Assembly: GCA_030647205.1 (NCBI GenBank)
Contig: JAUSJO010000002.1
Coordinates: forward strand, 124,001 to 188,000
Source: a bacterium
Lineage (GTDB): Bacteria > Patescibacteria > CPR2 > UBA1875 > JAJYID01
Length of the DNA: 64,000 bases
Reading direction: 5' to 3'
Shown here in pieces: positions 14,033-22,893 of this stretch. The position numbers and the translations under genes were made by a program. Position 1 is the first letter of the stretch; each line of letters opens with the position of its first letter. The notes under the pieces were generated by a model. The model was not told where the DNA came from. It saw only the letters and a list, made by a program, of their open reading frames with translations, and searched no databases.

Positions 14033-15121
14033 TTAAACATTAAACTTAAAAATCATCACATCGCCGTTTTGGACGGTGTAATCTTTGCCTTCCAGCCGAA
14101 CCTTTCCTGCTGACTTTGCGCCGGTCCAGCCATTGCCAGTAACCAAATCTTTCCACGAAACGGTTTCGGCTTTGATAAACCCCTTTTCGAAATCCGTATG
14201 TATGACGCCGGCAGCTTGGGGCGCTTTGTCTCCGATGTGGATAGTCCATGCCTTGATCTCTTTTTCTCCGGCAGTGAAATAAGTTTGAAGGCCTAAAAGT
14301 TCAAAACCTTTCTTGATCAGCTGATTGAGCCCGGTTTCTGTCTGTCCGAGTTCTGCCAAATATTCCTTCTTCTCTTCATTTGACAGCTCATTTAGCTCTG
14401 ACTCTATTTTCGCTGATATAAGAACATAGTCTGAAGACTTAATGTTGTAACTCTCGATAGTTTTTTCCAGCTCTGATTTATTAGACAGATGTTCTTCATC
14501 AATATTAAAAATATAAATGTGTGGTTTTAGTGTAAGTAAGCTTAGATCTTTAATTTGCTCCGTTTCCTTTTCAGTTAGTCCCAGCTCTCTTGCCGCTTTT
14601 CCTTCTTCCATTTCTTTCTGAATTTTTTGGACTAAGTCCAGGTCTGCTTTCAACTTAGGATTGCCCTTTGCGTCTTTTGTAAGTTTAGCTACCCTTTTTC
14701 CTACCGTTTCCAGGTCTGCAAGTATGAGTTCCATTTTGATGATGTCTATATCGGAAACAGGATTTAAGTCGCCGGAAACGTGAGTAACATTTTTATCAGT
14801 AAAAACCCGTACTACTTCAGCTATAGCATCGCACTCGCGGATATTGGCCAAGAATTTATTGCCTAGTCCTTCCCCGCAGCTAGCGCCTTTCACTATCCCC
14901 GCGATGTCAATAAACTCTACAATTGCCGGGACTATTTTTTGTGTTGGGATGACCTCAGCTAGCTTTTGTAAACGTTCATCAGGAACCTCCACGACACCGA
15001 CATTTGGGTCGATAGTGCAAAAAGGGTAATTCGAAGCTTCTGCCTTGTTTCTTGTTAAAGCATTAAAAAGCGTACTTTTGCCGACATTCGGCAGTCCAAC
15101 TATTCCGATGGATAATCCCAT
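14033..15121 (-). CDS. ychF: Ribosome-binding ATPase YchF
   Basis: 362 residues, standard length. G1 is GLPNVGKS (residues 9-16), switch region NYPFCTIDPN, G3 DIAGIVKGAS, and the G4 position is NIDE rather than NKxD, in line with the ATP preference of this family. The helical insertion and C-terminal TGS domain (IHTDFEKGFIKAETVSW) are intact. YchF/OLA1 associates with ribosomes and stress responses. The start has AAAGGAAAAG upstream. Confidence 0.97.
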   Translation of the reverse strand: MGLSIGIVGLPNVGKSTLFNALTRNKAEASNYPFCTIDPNVGVVEVPDERLQKLAEVIPTQKIVPAIVEFIDIAGIVKGASCGEGLGNKFLANIRECDAIAEVVRVFTDKNVTHVSGDLNPVSDIDIIKMELILADLETVGKRVAKLTKDAKGNPKLKADLDLVQKIQKEMEEGKAARELGLTEKETEQIKDLSLLTLKPHIYIFNIDEEHLSNKSELEKTIESYNIKSSDYVLISAKIESELNELSNEEKKEYLAELGQTETGLNQLIKKGFELLGLQTYFTAGEKEIKAWTIHIGDKAPQAAGVIHTDFEKGFIKAETVSWKDLVTGNGWTGAKSAGKVRLEGKDYTVQNGDVMIFKFNV

Positions 15122-15203
15122 ATCTTTTCCTTTATTAACTCACATATTTTAGCACAAACCGGTCTAATTATGAATATAATACTGGCACTAAGCAAAAAAA
15201 CTA

Positions 15204-15232
15204 TTGCTAAATTATTTCTTATGTTATATAAT
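15204..15232 (+). promoter_or_regulatory. Promoter upstream of the MPNTG surface protein
   Basis: TTGCTA (15204-15209), 17 bases, TATAAT (15227-15232). The resulting leader is about 125 bases long and contains a hairpin (ACCCA/TGGGT, 15250-15266) followed by TTTTTT at 15271-15276, which could attenuate. Confidence 0.65.
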
Positions 15233-15249
15233 AACCAGCATGGAGGGAT

Positions 15250-15276
15250 ACCCAGAAGTATTGGGTGAACCTTTTT
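15250..15276 (+). terminator. Hairpin with T run in the leader (possible attenuator)
   Basis: ACCCA and TGGGT pair across a seven-base loop and are followed, after four bases, by six T residues. It lies between the promoter and the coding start at 15366. Confidence 0.45.
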
Positions 15277-15365
15277 TAATGCAAAGATGTTAGTTTCCTT
15301 TATAACCGTCCATTGGGCGTGAAGACAACCGTAAATCAGTCAAGTCAGTCAAGGAGGAAAAGGAA

Positions 15366-16013
15366 ATGAAGAAGATCTTAGTGTGTTTCATGTTAGTGTT
15401 TGTGGCGCTGCTGGTTATCGTACCGGTAGCGTGGTCAGTATCTGTCCATGATTCGGTTTATGATCCGCCGGTGGATCCTTGCGCGGGAAAGTCTCTCGCT
15501 GCAAGCTTGAGTTCCACATCAGGACCGGCTCCGGCCACCCTGACCGTGACAGCCACTATGGGTGGGGGTACATTCATTCCCCCGGCGGTTTTCATCGATG
15601 GAACGCAGGACACCGGCGTTATGTGGGATGATCCGGCGGCAGAGACCATGCATGCGCAGATCACAATCCCAGCAGGTGCTTCAGTCGGAGTACATACGGT
15701 GAATCTTGAGGCCTCTGACATGGACTCCTCCTGTACGTACACTGCACCATTGACTTATGAGGTGACCGGCAGTGCGGCAGTAGTGACAGATCCGGTTACG
15801 CAACCGATATCTACTCCAGAAACCGGAGCGGCAGCAACTGTCTACTCGGCTTCAGCACCTGCTGCAACTACTGTTGCTATGGCACCTGGTGGTGGCGTAA
15901 AGACTATGCCCAATACGGGCGCGGAAATGATTCCGCTAGGTCTTCTCGGCAGTGGAATCAGCGGTCTCGGCATAGGCTTACGTTGTTTAGCAGGAAGGCG
16001 TAAGCAGCATTGA
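15366..16013 (+). CDS. Secreted surface protein with MPNTG sorting-like signal
   Basis: 215 residues: a signal peptide (1-25), a beta-rich, Ig-like body (SGPAPATLTVTATMGGG, GVHTVNLEASD), a Thr/Ala/Pro-rich linker, then MPNTG (181-185), a hydrophobic segment (IPLGLLGSGISGLGIGL) and a basic end RRKQH. This is the layout of sortase-anchored proteins, with M replacing L of LPxTG. No sortase lies in the window. The gene is visibly more GC-rich than its neighbours, which may reflect its Pro/Ala/Gly content or transfer. AAGGAGG lies upstream of the start. Confidence 0.75.
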   Translation: MKKILVCFMLVFVALLVIVPVAWSVSVHDSVYDPPVDPCAGKSLAASLSSTSGPAPATLTVTATMGGGTFIPPAVFIDGTQDTGVMWDDPAAETMHAQITIPAGASVGVHTVNLEASDMDSSCTYTAPLTYEVTGSAAVVTDPVTQPISTPETGAAATVYSASAPAATTVAMAPGGGVKTMPNTGAEMIPLGLLGSGISGLGIGLRCLAGRRKQH

Positions 16014-16032
16014 GCCAGTAACAATGGCACTT

Positions 16033-16070
16033 AAGTGCGGGAGCTCCCCTTGGGAGCACCCGCACTTTTT
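16033..16070 (+). terminator. Strong intrinsic terminator
   Basis: A long stem (AAGTGCGGG/CCCGCACTT extended by GCTCCC/GGGAGC with a single A bulge on each side) and a three-base loop, followed by TTTTTCTTTTT. It closes the 15366 gene. Confidence 0.95.
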
Positions 16071-16126
16071 CTTTTTCAGGGAAGGATTTTTAGAAAAATT
16101 TATTTCTTTAATTTAAATAAAAAAAC

Positions 16127-16158
16127 TTGACACCTATTCCTCTTTTGCTGTTAAATTG
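16127..16158 (+). promoter_or_regulatory. Promoter with shared box (twin of the pilM promoter)
   Basis: TTGACA (16127-16132), 18 bases, TTAAAT (16151-16156) with TG before the -10. The spacer carries ATTCCTCT and TGCTGTT. The 32 bases match the sequence upstream of pilM at 27 positions. Confidence 0.8.
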
Positions 16159-16194
16159 ATTTTAGGAAAATAGGTTTTATAAAAAGGAGGGAAA

Positions 16195-18465
16195 ATGCCT
16201 GGTAAAAAAGAAAGTAAATCCGGAATGATAGATTTTTTAATGAATCATTCAAAAAAGTTTATGATTACTTTAAGTGTAATTGTAATTTTGACATCTGTGT
16301 CAGTTGTTGCTGCGGTATGGTTTTTGGGTGGAGGTGAAGTTGCTGCAACATATGGCAACAAAAAAGTTTTGAAAAGTGATTATGCCGATTTCAAATCAAA
16401 GTGTGAGGGTTTTTATAACTATAGTTCTGATAGTAAAACAAAAAAGGAATGCTCTAAGAACGAGCTTGAAGATCTCATTTTAAGAAAAGCCCTAGAGACT
16501 GAAGCAGAAAAAAGAGGAATAACTGTCAGTGATGCAGAAATTAACAAAAAATATACTGCTTTGATAGAGCCTTATGGCACTGAACAGAGGTATTTAGAGA
16601 CAATTAAGAATGCGTTTGGTTATACTCCCGAATACGTTAAAAGCAATATTAAACGAGATATACTTAAAGAAAAACTTGCGCCTTATCTCTTGAAGCAGAT
16701 GAGCGTTTCCGGTGTGGTTGTCCGATATGACTGGTCTGGAGATAGCGCTTCTCTCGAAAAAGATGCAGTACTTGCTAAAGACAAACTGGAAAAAGAGTTT
16801 TATCCATTGCTCCAAAATGGTTCAAAGCAGAAAGATATTGAAGCTAAAATAAGCGAGGTTGCAAAGAGAGATGGTGATCCATGGAACCTGGATCCGGTTC
16901 TTGCCTATATATCATTCAATAACCTGAATGAGGCAACTGCACAAGATACTTTTGCCGGCAAAGAAGACTGGGAAAACATATCAAAACTTCAGAAGAACGG
17001 TGGCGTAACAACAGTATTTAAGTCATCTGCCGGGTATATGGCTACATATAGGCTTGATGGATCCACTACAGGTCAGTATACAAGCTGGGATAGTTACAAA
17101 CAGGACATTCTAAAAAAGGCAAAAACATACTCCTTTGATTACAAATATCATAAGTTCGCAGAGTCTGTTTCCAAAAAAGTGAGTGGCGCTTTCACAGAAG
17201 TGAAGAAAATGGCAGGTATAAAAAGCGCGTCAGCTTTTGACTGCAGCACCCAGCATTTTAGTCGTATGAATGGATATATAGTGGATGGTAGTAATACAGC
17301 ACATGGAATAGTTGCGAATGTCAGTATTGCCCCCGGAAGTGTGGGGGTATGGCCCAAGTGTAGTAATCCTCAAGAAGGGGGTGCTATTACGGTTAACTCA
17401 AACTATGCACATTATAATGGTGTGAACTATTATAATGCTGGTCAGCTACAACTTGGTTGGCAAAATGATGGGTCTAGGAAATATTTAAGCTGTTGGGTAA
17501 GATGGAATGTAACAATTTCCGCCCAAGGGTTCAACTCTATATCCTATACTGAACGTTCCGTTACTGCTAATGGTGCTACGACAAACCTGGATAAACCACT
17601 TGGCTATGGTGGTAAAACAGGTGAAGGATACTCCGGTGACTATCAAGCAGAAAATACAAATAATAATACGTGGATATTTCTCGCACCTAAGCCCGCAAAA
17701 GGATGGCACGACCCAGTAGATGCTTCCGTTCCTAATAATGACTGGACTGCTTATTATAATACTGCTGACTTAACAGCGCAGGGGTATGATACTAGCAAGT
17801 CTAGCCACAGTTGTGAAGTAACACTTGGTTGGGCGTGTGATCCTGTAAACTGGAACTATCAATCAGGCATTCATCTGTATGAAGGTTCTCAAGCAGCGGT
17901 TGATTGGAACAAGATCATAAGTTCCTCAATATCAGCTAACCTTACTCGTACTTCTGGCTTTGGAGGTGCCTGTGGTGGTGTACTAAACCATGGCTTCGCT
18001 GCCAGGATACCTGAATATATGAAGGATAATACTGACCGTTGGATTTGGGCCTATGCTTTCAGAGAAAATGGATCGCCATACCTGATAGGTAATTCACCAC
18101 AAAAAATTCATTGTCCTGCTCCGGTAACAGACTTTTGTCCTAGCGTAGGTTGTGTCGTCAGCCCAACAAACATTAAAAGCGGGGAGACGGTTAAGGTTAC
18201 ATGGGCGCGTCCGGCAGGAGTGACAACAATAGATATATTGCAAACATTGTTTAGTAACACTGAGGATACGGTTGGTAAGCCAGGGGAAATGATAACTGGT
18301 GCTTCGGGTACGCAACGGACGTTTACTCCATCCTCTGATGTAAGCTATGCTCTGCGTCTCAACAATGATGATAATAAGATATGTCCATGTGGTCCAGCTA
18401 GAATCAAGGTTAGCCCTGGTGGTGGTGGTGGAGACAACCCAGTTCCTCCGGGACAAGCGCGTTAG
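16195..18465 (+). CDS. Membrane-anchored SurA_N-like protein with Ig-like C-terminus
   Basis: 756 residues. A cytoplasmic N-terminus and one anchor (about 22-45; FMITLSVIVILTSVSVVAAV) are followed by a SurA_N/PpiC-type chaperone region (residues 55-165: KSDYADFKSKCEGF, LEDLILRKALETEAEKRGITVSDAEI, LKEKLAPYLL) and a PpiC-like part to about 330. The remaining 420 residues are Asn/Gly/Tyr/Trp-rich and Cys-containing, ending in an Ig-like domain (SPTNIKSGETVKVTWARPAG) and a Gly/Pro tail. The family of the middle part is unknown. Start supported by AAGGAGG. Its promoter is almost the same as that of pilM, so it may be a pilus- or surface-assembly factor. Confidence 0.7.
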   Translation: MPGKKESKSGMIDFLMNHSKKFMITLSVIVILTSVSVVAAVWFLGGGEVAATYGNKKVLKSDYADFKSKCEGFYNYSSDSKTKKECSKNELEDLILRKALETEAEKRGITVSDAEINKKYTALIEPYGTEQRYLETIKNAFGYTPEYVKSNIKRDILKEKLAPYLLKQMSVSGVVVRYDWSGDSASLEKDAVLAKDKLEKEFYPLLQNGSKQKDIEAKISEVAKRDGDPWNLDPVLAYISFNNLNEATAQDTFAGKEDWENISKLQKNGGVTTVFKSSAGYMATYRLDGSTTGQYTSWDSYKQDILKKAKTYSFDYKYHKFAESVSKKVSGAFTEVKKMAGIKSASAFDCSTQHFSRMNGYIVDGSNTAHGIVANVSIAPGSVGVWPKCSNPQEGGAITVNSNYAHYNGVNYYNAGQLQLGWQNDGSRKYLSCWVRWNVTISAQGFNSISYTERSVTANGATTNLDKPLGYGGKTGEGYSGDYQAENTNNNTWIFLAPKPAKGWHDPVDASVPNNDWTAYYNTADLTAQGYDTSKSSHSCEVTLGWACDPVNWNYQSGIHLYEGSQAAVDWNKIISSSISANLTRTSGFGGACGGVLNHGFAARIPEYMKDNTDRWIWAYAFRENGSPYLIGNSPQKIHCPAPVTDFCPSVGCVVSPTNIKSGETVKVTWARPAGVTTIDILQTLFSNTEDTVGKPGEMITGASGTQRTFTPSSDVSYALRLNNDDNKICPCGPARIKVSPGGGGGDNPVPPGQAR

Positions 18466-18488
18466 TTCTCTCAAAGGTCATTATTGTG

Positions 18489-18520
18489 TTGACACATATT
18501 CCTCTAGTGCTGTTTAATAG
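18489..18520 (+). promoter_or_regulatory. Promoter of the pil operon
   Basis: TTGACA (18489-18494), 18 bases, TTTAAT (18513-18518), with TG before the -10 and the spacer motif ATTCCTCT...TGCTGTT shared with 16127-16158. Confidence 0.8.
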
Positions 18521-18559
18521 TTCTAGACAATAAATGTATTATTTTACCGGAGGGGTTGA

Positions 18560-19600
18560 ATGGTCTTTGGTTTAGATCAACTAAAAGAAAATACAGACTA
18601 CTTTGGCCTTGATATTGGGACCAGTTCTATAAAGATTGCTCAATTAAAAAAATCGTTTGGCAAGTTTGAACTCATTTCTTTCGGTAGTGCTCCCGTTGAA
18701 AGTGGAGTTTCTCAGAGTGATAGTGCGATCGATAAGAAAAAAATTAGCGAGGAAGTGAAGCGACTTGTTCATTCTATGCACTTAGTGACAAAGAATGTAG
18801 TTGTTTCTTTACCTGGCAGCAGCGTTTTCACTACGGTTATTAAGCTACCTAAAATGCCTATGTCAGAACTAAAAAAAGCGATTAGCTTTCAAGCAGAACA
18901 AAATATCCCTTTGAAGATTACCGATGTAAGGATTGACTGGCAGATTATAGGAGAATCACCAAACAGCGGAGAGGTGTCGGTAATGATTATTGCTGCTCCG
19001 ATCATAAAAACCAAAAAGGTAGCAGATATAGTTGAAGATGCTGGTTTGGATATACAAGCGGTTGAGATTAACGCTTTGGCTGTTTCCAGATCTCTTCAAG
19101 CGAATGAGCCCTTGTATGCTGTTGTTGACATTGGGACGTATACGACGGAGATCACGGTGGTCCAAAGTAATGTCATGACACTTACCAGAAGTATTCCTGT
19201 CGGAGGACAAGTTATGACAAGAGCAATAGCCCAGGATTTGAACATCGAGGAAGCCCAAGCGGAACAGTTCAAGTTAAAGTTTGGTGTTGATAAGGAAAGA
19301 ATGGAGGGCAAGATATTTAAGGCCGCTAAACCAATTTTAAAGAACCTTACCGAAGAAATAGAAAGATCTATAAAATACTATTCTGACCAATATAACCAGA
19401 ATGTTACAATAATAAAGCTTACGGGTGGAGGGTCAAAAACAATAGGGATCCAAAGTTTTATTGCCGATCAGCTTGGTATGAACGTTGTATATGGCAATCC
19501 ATGGGCAATGGTAGTTCATAAGCCTGACATAACAAATCAGCTAAACCAGAATGCGCCGGAGTTCGCAGTAGCAGTCGGTTTGGCAATGAGGGGGTTATAG
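18560..19600 (+). CDS. pilM: Type IV pilus assembly protein PilM
   Basis: 346 residues of an actin-like ATPase: YFGLDIGTSSIKIAQLKK (phosphate 1), YAVVDIGTYTTEITVV (phosphate 2), and KLTGGGSKTIGIQSFI (adenosine). PilM sits on the inner face of the membrane and binds the N-terminus of PilN. GGAGGGG lies six bases upstream. It heads a tightly packed operon pilM-pilN-pilO-79 aa-pilB, all within 20 bases of each other. Confidence 0.93.
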   Translation: MVFGLDQLKENTDYFGLDIGTSSIKIAQLKKSFGKFELISFGSAPVESGVSQSDSAIDKKKISEEVKRLVHSMHLVTKNVVVSLPGSSVFTTVIKLPKMPMSELKKAISFQAEQNIPLKITDVRIDWQIIGESPNSGEVSVMIIAAPIIKTKKVADIVEDAGLDIQAVEINALAVSRSLQANEPLYAVVDIGTYTTEITVVQSNVMTLTRSIPVGGQVMTRAIAQDLNIEEAQAEQFKLKFGVDKERMEGKIFKAAKPILKNLTEEIERSIKYYSDQYNQNVTIIKLTGGGSKTIGIQSFIADQLGMNVVYGNPWAMVVHKPDITNQLNQNAPEFAVAVGLAMRGL

Positions 19601-19601
19601 A

Positions 19602-20174
19602 ATGGGGAAAATAAATCTAGTTTCAGATATTCGTCTCGAAAAAATTAAGCTTAAAAGAAGAAAATTTATAGTGACTGTGTCGGCGGTTCTGATATTAGGC
19701 GTTATGCTGGTATTTGTGTTGGTACTACAGGGATATAAATGGTCTCGAGTTTATGTTTTAGATAGTACCAAGAAAAAAATTGCCGCTACGGACGGAGAAC
19801 TGGCTGAATATAAAGATATAGAAGATATGGTTGTTAATATTGAACATGGTCTTCAAGCTGTTAAAAATATAGAATCAAGTGAGCCGAAATGGTCCAAGTT
19901 TTTGCCAGTTTTGGAGCAGGTAACTCCAAATGATATTAGGTTTACTGAGTTTACACAGACTGGCAACACGTTTACAGCTCAAGCACAAGGTCGATCTGTT
20001 CAGTCCATAGCAAGACTTATCAAGTCTTTGGAAAACTATGAATATAAAGAGAGTATTGATGCAAAAGTTGGTAAAAAGCTTTTCAAAAATGTCAATGTGG
20101 ATGGGTATGATCTTAAAGGGAAAGAGGTAAGCTTTAGTATAAGTTTTGAGATGGAACAGGGGGTTCTATGGTAG
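19602..20174 (+). CDS. pilN: Type IV pilus assembly protein PilN
   Basis: 190 residues: short cytoplasmic start with KINLVSDIRLEK (the PilM-binding INL motif at residues 3-5), one membrane span (22-44) and an outer ferredoxin-like domain preceded by a coiled coil. PilN pairs with PilO in the alignment complex. It starts one base after pilM and overlaps pilO by seven bases. Confidence 0.85.
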   Translation: MGKINLVSDIRLEKIKLKRRKFIVTVSAVLILGVMLVFVLVLQGYKWSRVYVLDSTKKKIAATDGELAEYKDIEDMVVNIEHGLQAVKNIESSEPKWSKFLPVLEQVTPNDIRFTEFTQTGNTFTAQAQGRSVQSIARLIKSLENYEYKESIDAKVGKKLFKNVNVDGYDLKGKEVSFSISFEMEQGVLW

Positions 20175-20758
20175 ACGCAAACAAAAAAATACAGCAGTAT
20201 TACTGGATTGTCAGTGTGATAACTGCCGTAATCATCATTGTGATACTAACGGTTGCATTCGTCATTACTCCTACGTTCAAAAGTATAGGCCAAGTAAATA
20301 CCGAGCTAAAAGAGAAAAAAGAAACATTATCGGTCAAAGAAAAGAAGCTGTCAAAACTGAAGGAGTTGAAAGTCAAGGAAGATGAGCTAAAGGAACAGTC
20401 GAGAATAGTATATAGGGCAATACCTACAAAAAAAGAGGTAGGTGACATTTTCATAGAACTCAATGCACTAGAAACCGATGCAGGCGGTGTATTCTCCGGA
20501 AGTAAAGGAGGGTCCTCATCAGCCTCGTCTGCCAGTAATGCTGAAGGTTCTGTCTCTGAAATAAACACTCTATCGTATAGCAGTGACGTAGCTTTCCCAA
20601 GTTATGGGGCGTTTAAGAAGCTGCTTAGTGACTCTGAGCAAGCACTTAGGTTTGTCCATCTTGAACATTTCGCTATCTCCAGCAGCGAAGGGTCGTTTAA
20701 GGTCAGTCTTTCATACAAGGCTTATTATCGAAACCAAATTAACACAGGAGGTCAATAA
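20168..20758 (+). CDS. pilO: Type IV pilus assembly protein PilO
   Basis: 196 residues with one membrane span (about 14-36), a coiled coil (NTELKEKKETLSVKEKKLSKLKELK) and a ferredoxin-like domain after a Ser/Gly-rich linker (GSKGGSSSASSASNAEGSVS). Layout and position are those of PilO. The linker is longer and more Ser-rich than in classical PilO. Confidence 0.82.
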   Translation: MVDANKKIQQYYWIVSVITAVIIIVILTVAFVITPTFKSIGQVNTELKEKKETLSVKEKKLSKLKELKVKEDELKEQSRIVYRAIPTKKEVGDIFIELNALETDAGGVFSGSKGGSSSASSASNAEGSVSEINTLSYSSDVAFPSYGAFKKLLSDSEQALRFVHLEHFAISSSEGSFKVSLSYKAYYRNQINTGGQ

Positions 20759-20997
20759 TGAAGAAGAAGGATATTGTAGTTTTGATCATGTGTTCGTTAG
20801 TTATTTTTGCATCACTATTTATTATCTTTGGAGGTTTATCAAAAAGCGCTCCTAAAACACAACCTCAAGTTAAAGAAAAAATGAACTTTAGTGGTGATAT
20901 TCAAAAAGAAGACATTGATAAGTTACTCAAAAGAAAAGATTATGGTGTGCCGCCGATGGATGGCATCGGCAGGGAAAATCCATTTGCTAGCCTTTAA
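20758..20997 (+). CDS. Small pilus-operon membrane protein (PilP position)
   Basis: 79 residues; one span (residues 5-27) and an outer tail ending in GIGRENPFASL. The G-x-NPF ending resembles the motif at the N-terminus of the mature PilP lipoprotein, and the gene is in the place of pilP, but there is no lipobox and no HR domain. It overlaps pilO by one base (TAATG). Confidence 0.75.
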   Translation: MKKKDIVVLIMCSLVIFASLFIIFGGLSKSAPKTQPQVKEKMNFSGDIQKEDIDKLLKRKDYGVPPMDGIGRENPFASL

Positions 20998-21000
20998 GCC

Positions 21001-22776
21001 ATGCCTGTCAAAAACGAAAAAAAACTTGAAGAATTTTTAGTCAAGCTAGGCCTTGTAACAAAAAAGCAGCTTGACCTTATTAAAGTCCAGAGTGCAGAGT
21101 CCGGCAAATCTTTGGAACAGATACTAAAAGAAATGCCGAATATCAATAATGAAGAGATTTGTAAGGTCATTGCAGTGGCCTCTGACTTGCCTTATGTTGA
21201 TATCACAGAAAAAAACATTGATCATAACATCTTAGATCTCCTGACAAAAAAAATTGCTGAAAAATATAGGATAGTGCCATTCGGGAAAATAGGCGACTTT
21301 TTAAATGTGGCGATGATAAATCCAAATGATATCCAGTCCATAGAGTATATTGAGAAAAAAACCGGTATGAAGTTAAAGCCCTACCTTGTTTCGGATAAGA
21401 GTATGGAAAAGGCTTTGGCCCAGTATGATGACTATTCTTTGGAGGTGGAGAGCGTAATTGGGGATATACAGAAAAAACAGGATCAGCCGGTAAAAGAAGA
21501 GGATACTAAAGATAACCAAAAAGTTGCGACTATTACTCAAGATGCACCTATCACCAGAGCGTTAAATACCATACTTGAGTATGCCGCTAAGTCTAGGGCC
21601 TCTGATATCCATATAGAGCCTAGAGACAAAGATGTGAAGGTCCGTTATCGTATAGATGGCATATTATACAATACTATGACTTTGCCGAAGCACATTCATC
21701 CGGCACTTGTTTCCAGGGTCAAGATTTTGTCGAGCTTAAAGATTGATGAGCACAGAGTTCCTCAGGATGGTCGTTTTCAACTTGCCACAGAAGGAAGAGA
21801 GATTGATCTGCGTATATCAATTACCCCTATCGTTTATGGAGAAAAAATTGTAATTAGGCTTCTTGATAAGACAAGCGGTATTATCACTCTTGAAAACTTA
21901 GGTATTAAGGGCAGGGCGTACAAAATTATTGAGGCAGGCATCCAAAAACCCCATGGAATGATTTTGGCGACCGGGCCTACGGGATCCGGTAAGTCAACGT
22001 CGCTGTATGCAGTGCTTACTAAGCTCAACAAACCAAGTGTAAACATCATTACTATAGAAGATCCGGTAGAATATAATGTTGATGGGGTGAACCAAATTCA
22101 AGTCAACAATGCGGTTGGTTTGACCTTTGCTTCAGGGCTTCGTTCGATGCTTCGGCAGGATCCGGATGTGATTATGGTTGGTGAGGTCCGTGACAAGGAA
22201 ACTGCGGATCTGGCTGTTCAGTCAGCTTTGACGGGGCATACTGTTCTTACTTCATTACACACAAATTCTGCAGCAAGCGCTCTTCCTCGTCTGACTGATA
22301 TGGATATAGAACCATTTCTGATCGCATCTACTGTAAACACTATTATTGCCCAGAGATTGGTTAGAAGGATTTGTGACAATTGTAAGGAAGAGTATACAGC
22401 TACTCCGGCACTGAGCAGGGCGATTAAAGAGTCATTGAAAGATATTTTGCCGTCAAAGGACGATGATCAGAAAAAAACCACAGATTTAGGTTTTGAAAAT
22501 CTTCCTTTTAAAGAAGAGGAGAAGTTTAAGCTTTATCGCGGAAAAGGTTGTGAGTCATGTAAGAATACGGGCTTTTGGGGAAGAATAGGTGTTTACGAGG
22601 TTTTTACCATTAGCCAGAGAATTGAGGATTTGGTCATAGCTCGCGCTTCTGCCAGTGACATCCAAGCGGAGGCTATATCCGAAGGTATGGTAACGATGCG
22701 ACAGGACGGATTTTTAAAGGCTCTGGCGGGTATTACTACTCTAGAGGAAGTAGTCAGGACAACAACAGAAGATTAA
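21001..22776 (+). CDS. pilB: Pilus extension ATPase PilB/GspE
   Basis: 591 residues: MshEN-type N-terminal domain (1-145), then the GspE core with Walker A GPTGSGKST, Asp box VNIITIEDPVEYNVDGVNQIQ, Walker B RQDPDVIMVGEVRDKETADLA and His box LHTNSAASALPRL. A zinc-type tetracysteine motif is present (CDNCKEEY and CESCKNTG), as in PilB/GspE and unlike PilT. It powers pilin polymerisation. A stretch of about 25 residues between the Cys pairs (KDILPSKDDDQKK) is looser than usual. Confidence 0.95.
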   Translation: MPVKNEKKLEEFLVKLGLVTKKQLDLIKVQSAESGKSLEQILKEMPNINNEEICKVIAVASDLPYVDITEKNIDHNILDLLTKKIAEKYRIVPFGKIGDFLNVAMINPNDIQSIEYIEKKTGMKLKPYLVSDKSMEKALAQYDDYSLEVESVIGDIQKKQDQPVKEEDTKDNQKVATITQDAPITRALNTILEYAAKSRASDIHIEPRDKDVKVRYRIDGILYNTMTLPKHIHPALVSRVKILSSLKIDEHRVPQDGRFQLATEGREIDLRISITPIVYGEKIVIRLLDKTSGIITLENLGIKGRAYKIIEAGIQKPHGMILATGPTGSGKSTSLYAVLTKLNKPSVNIITIEDPVEYNVDGVNQIQVNNAVGLTFASGLRSMLRQDPDVIMVGEVRDKETADLAVQSALTGHTVLTSLHTNSAASALPRLTDMDIEPFLIASTVNTIIAQRLVRRICDNCKEEYTATPALSRAIKESLKDILPSKDDDQKKTTDLGFENLPFKEEEKFKLYRGKGCESCKNTGFWGRIGVYEVFTISQRIEDLVIARASASDIQAEAISEGMVTMRQDGFLKALAGITTLEEVVRTTTED

Positions 22777-22830
22777 GATTTTTGATTGAAATTTTGTCTT
22801 TGTCTGCTAAATATAGAGATTGGCTAAAAT

Positions 22831-22876
22831 AATTCTATTTCTAGGGTTGTAATCATAAACGGATTATCATAGAATT
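22831..22876 (+). promoter_or_regulatory. Hairpin in the pilB-pilT gap
   Basis: AATTCTAT (22831-22838) pairs with ATAGAATT (22869-22876), and nested inside GTAATC (22849-22854) pairs with GATTAT (22862-22867). It lies 17 bases before the pilT start and has no T tail, so it may be a regulatory leader. Confidence 0.35.
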
Positions 22877-22893
22877 AAGTTATTGGAGGGAAT

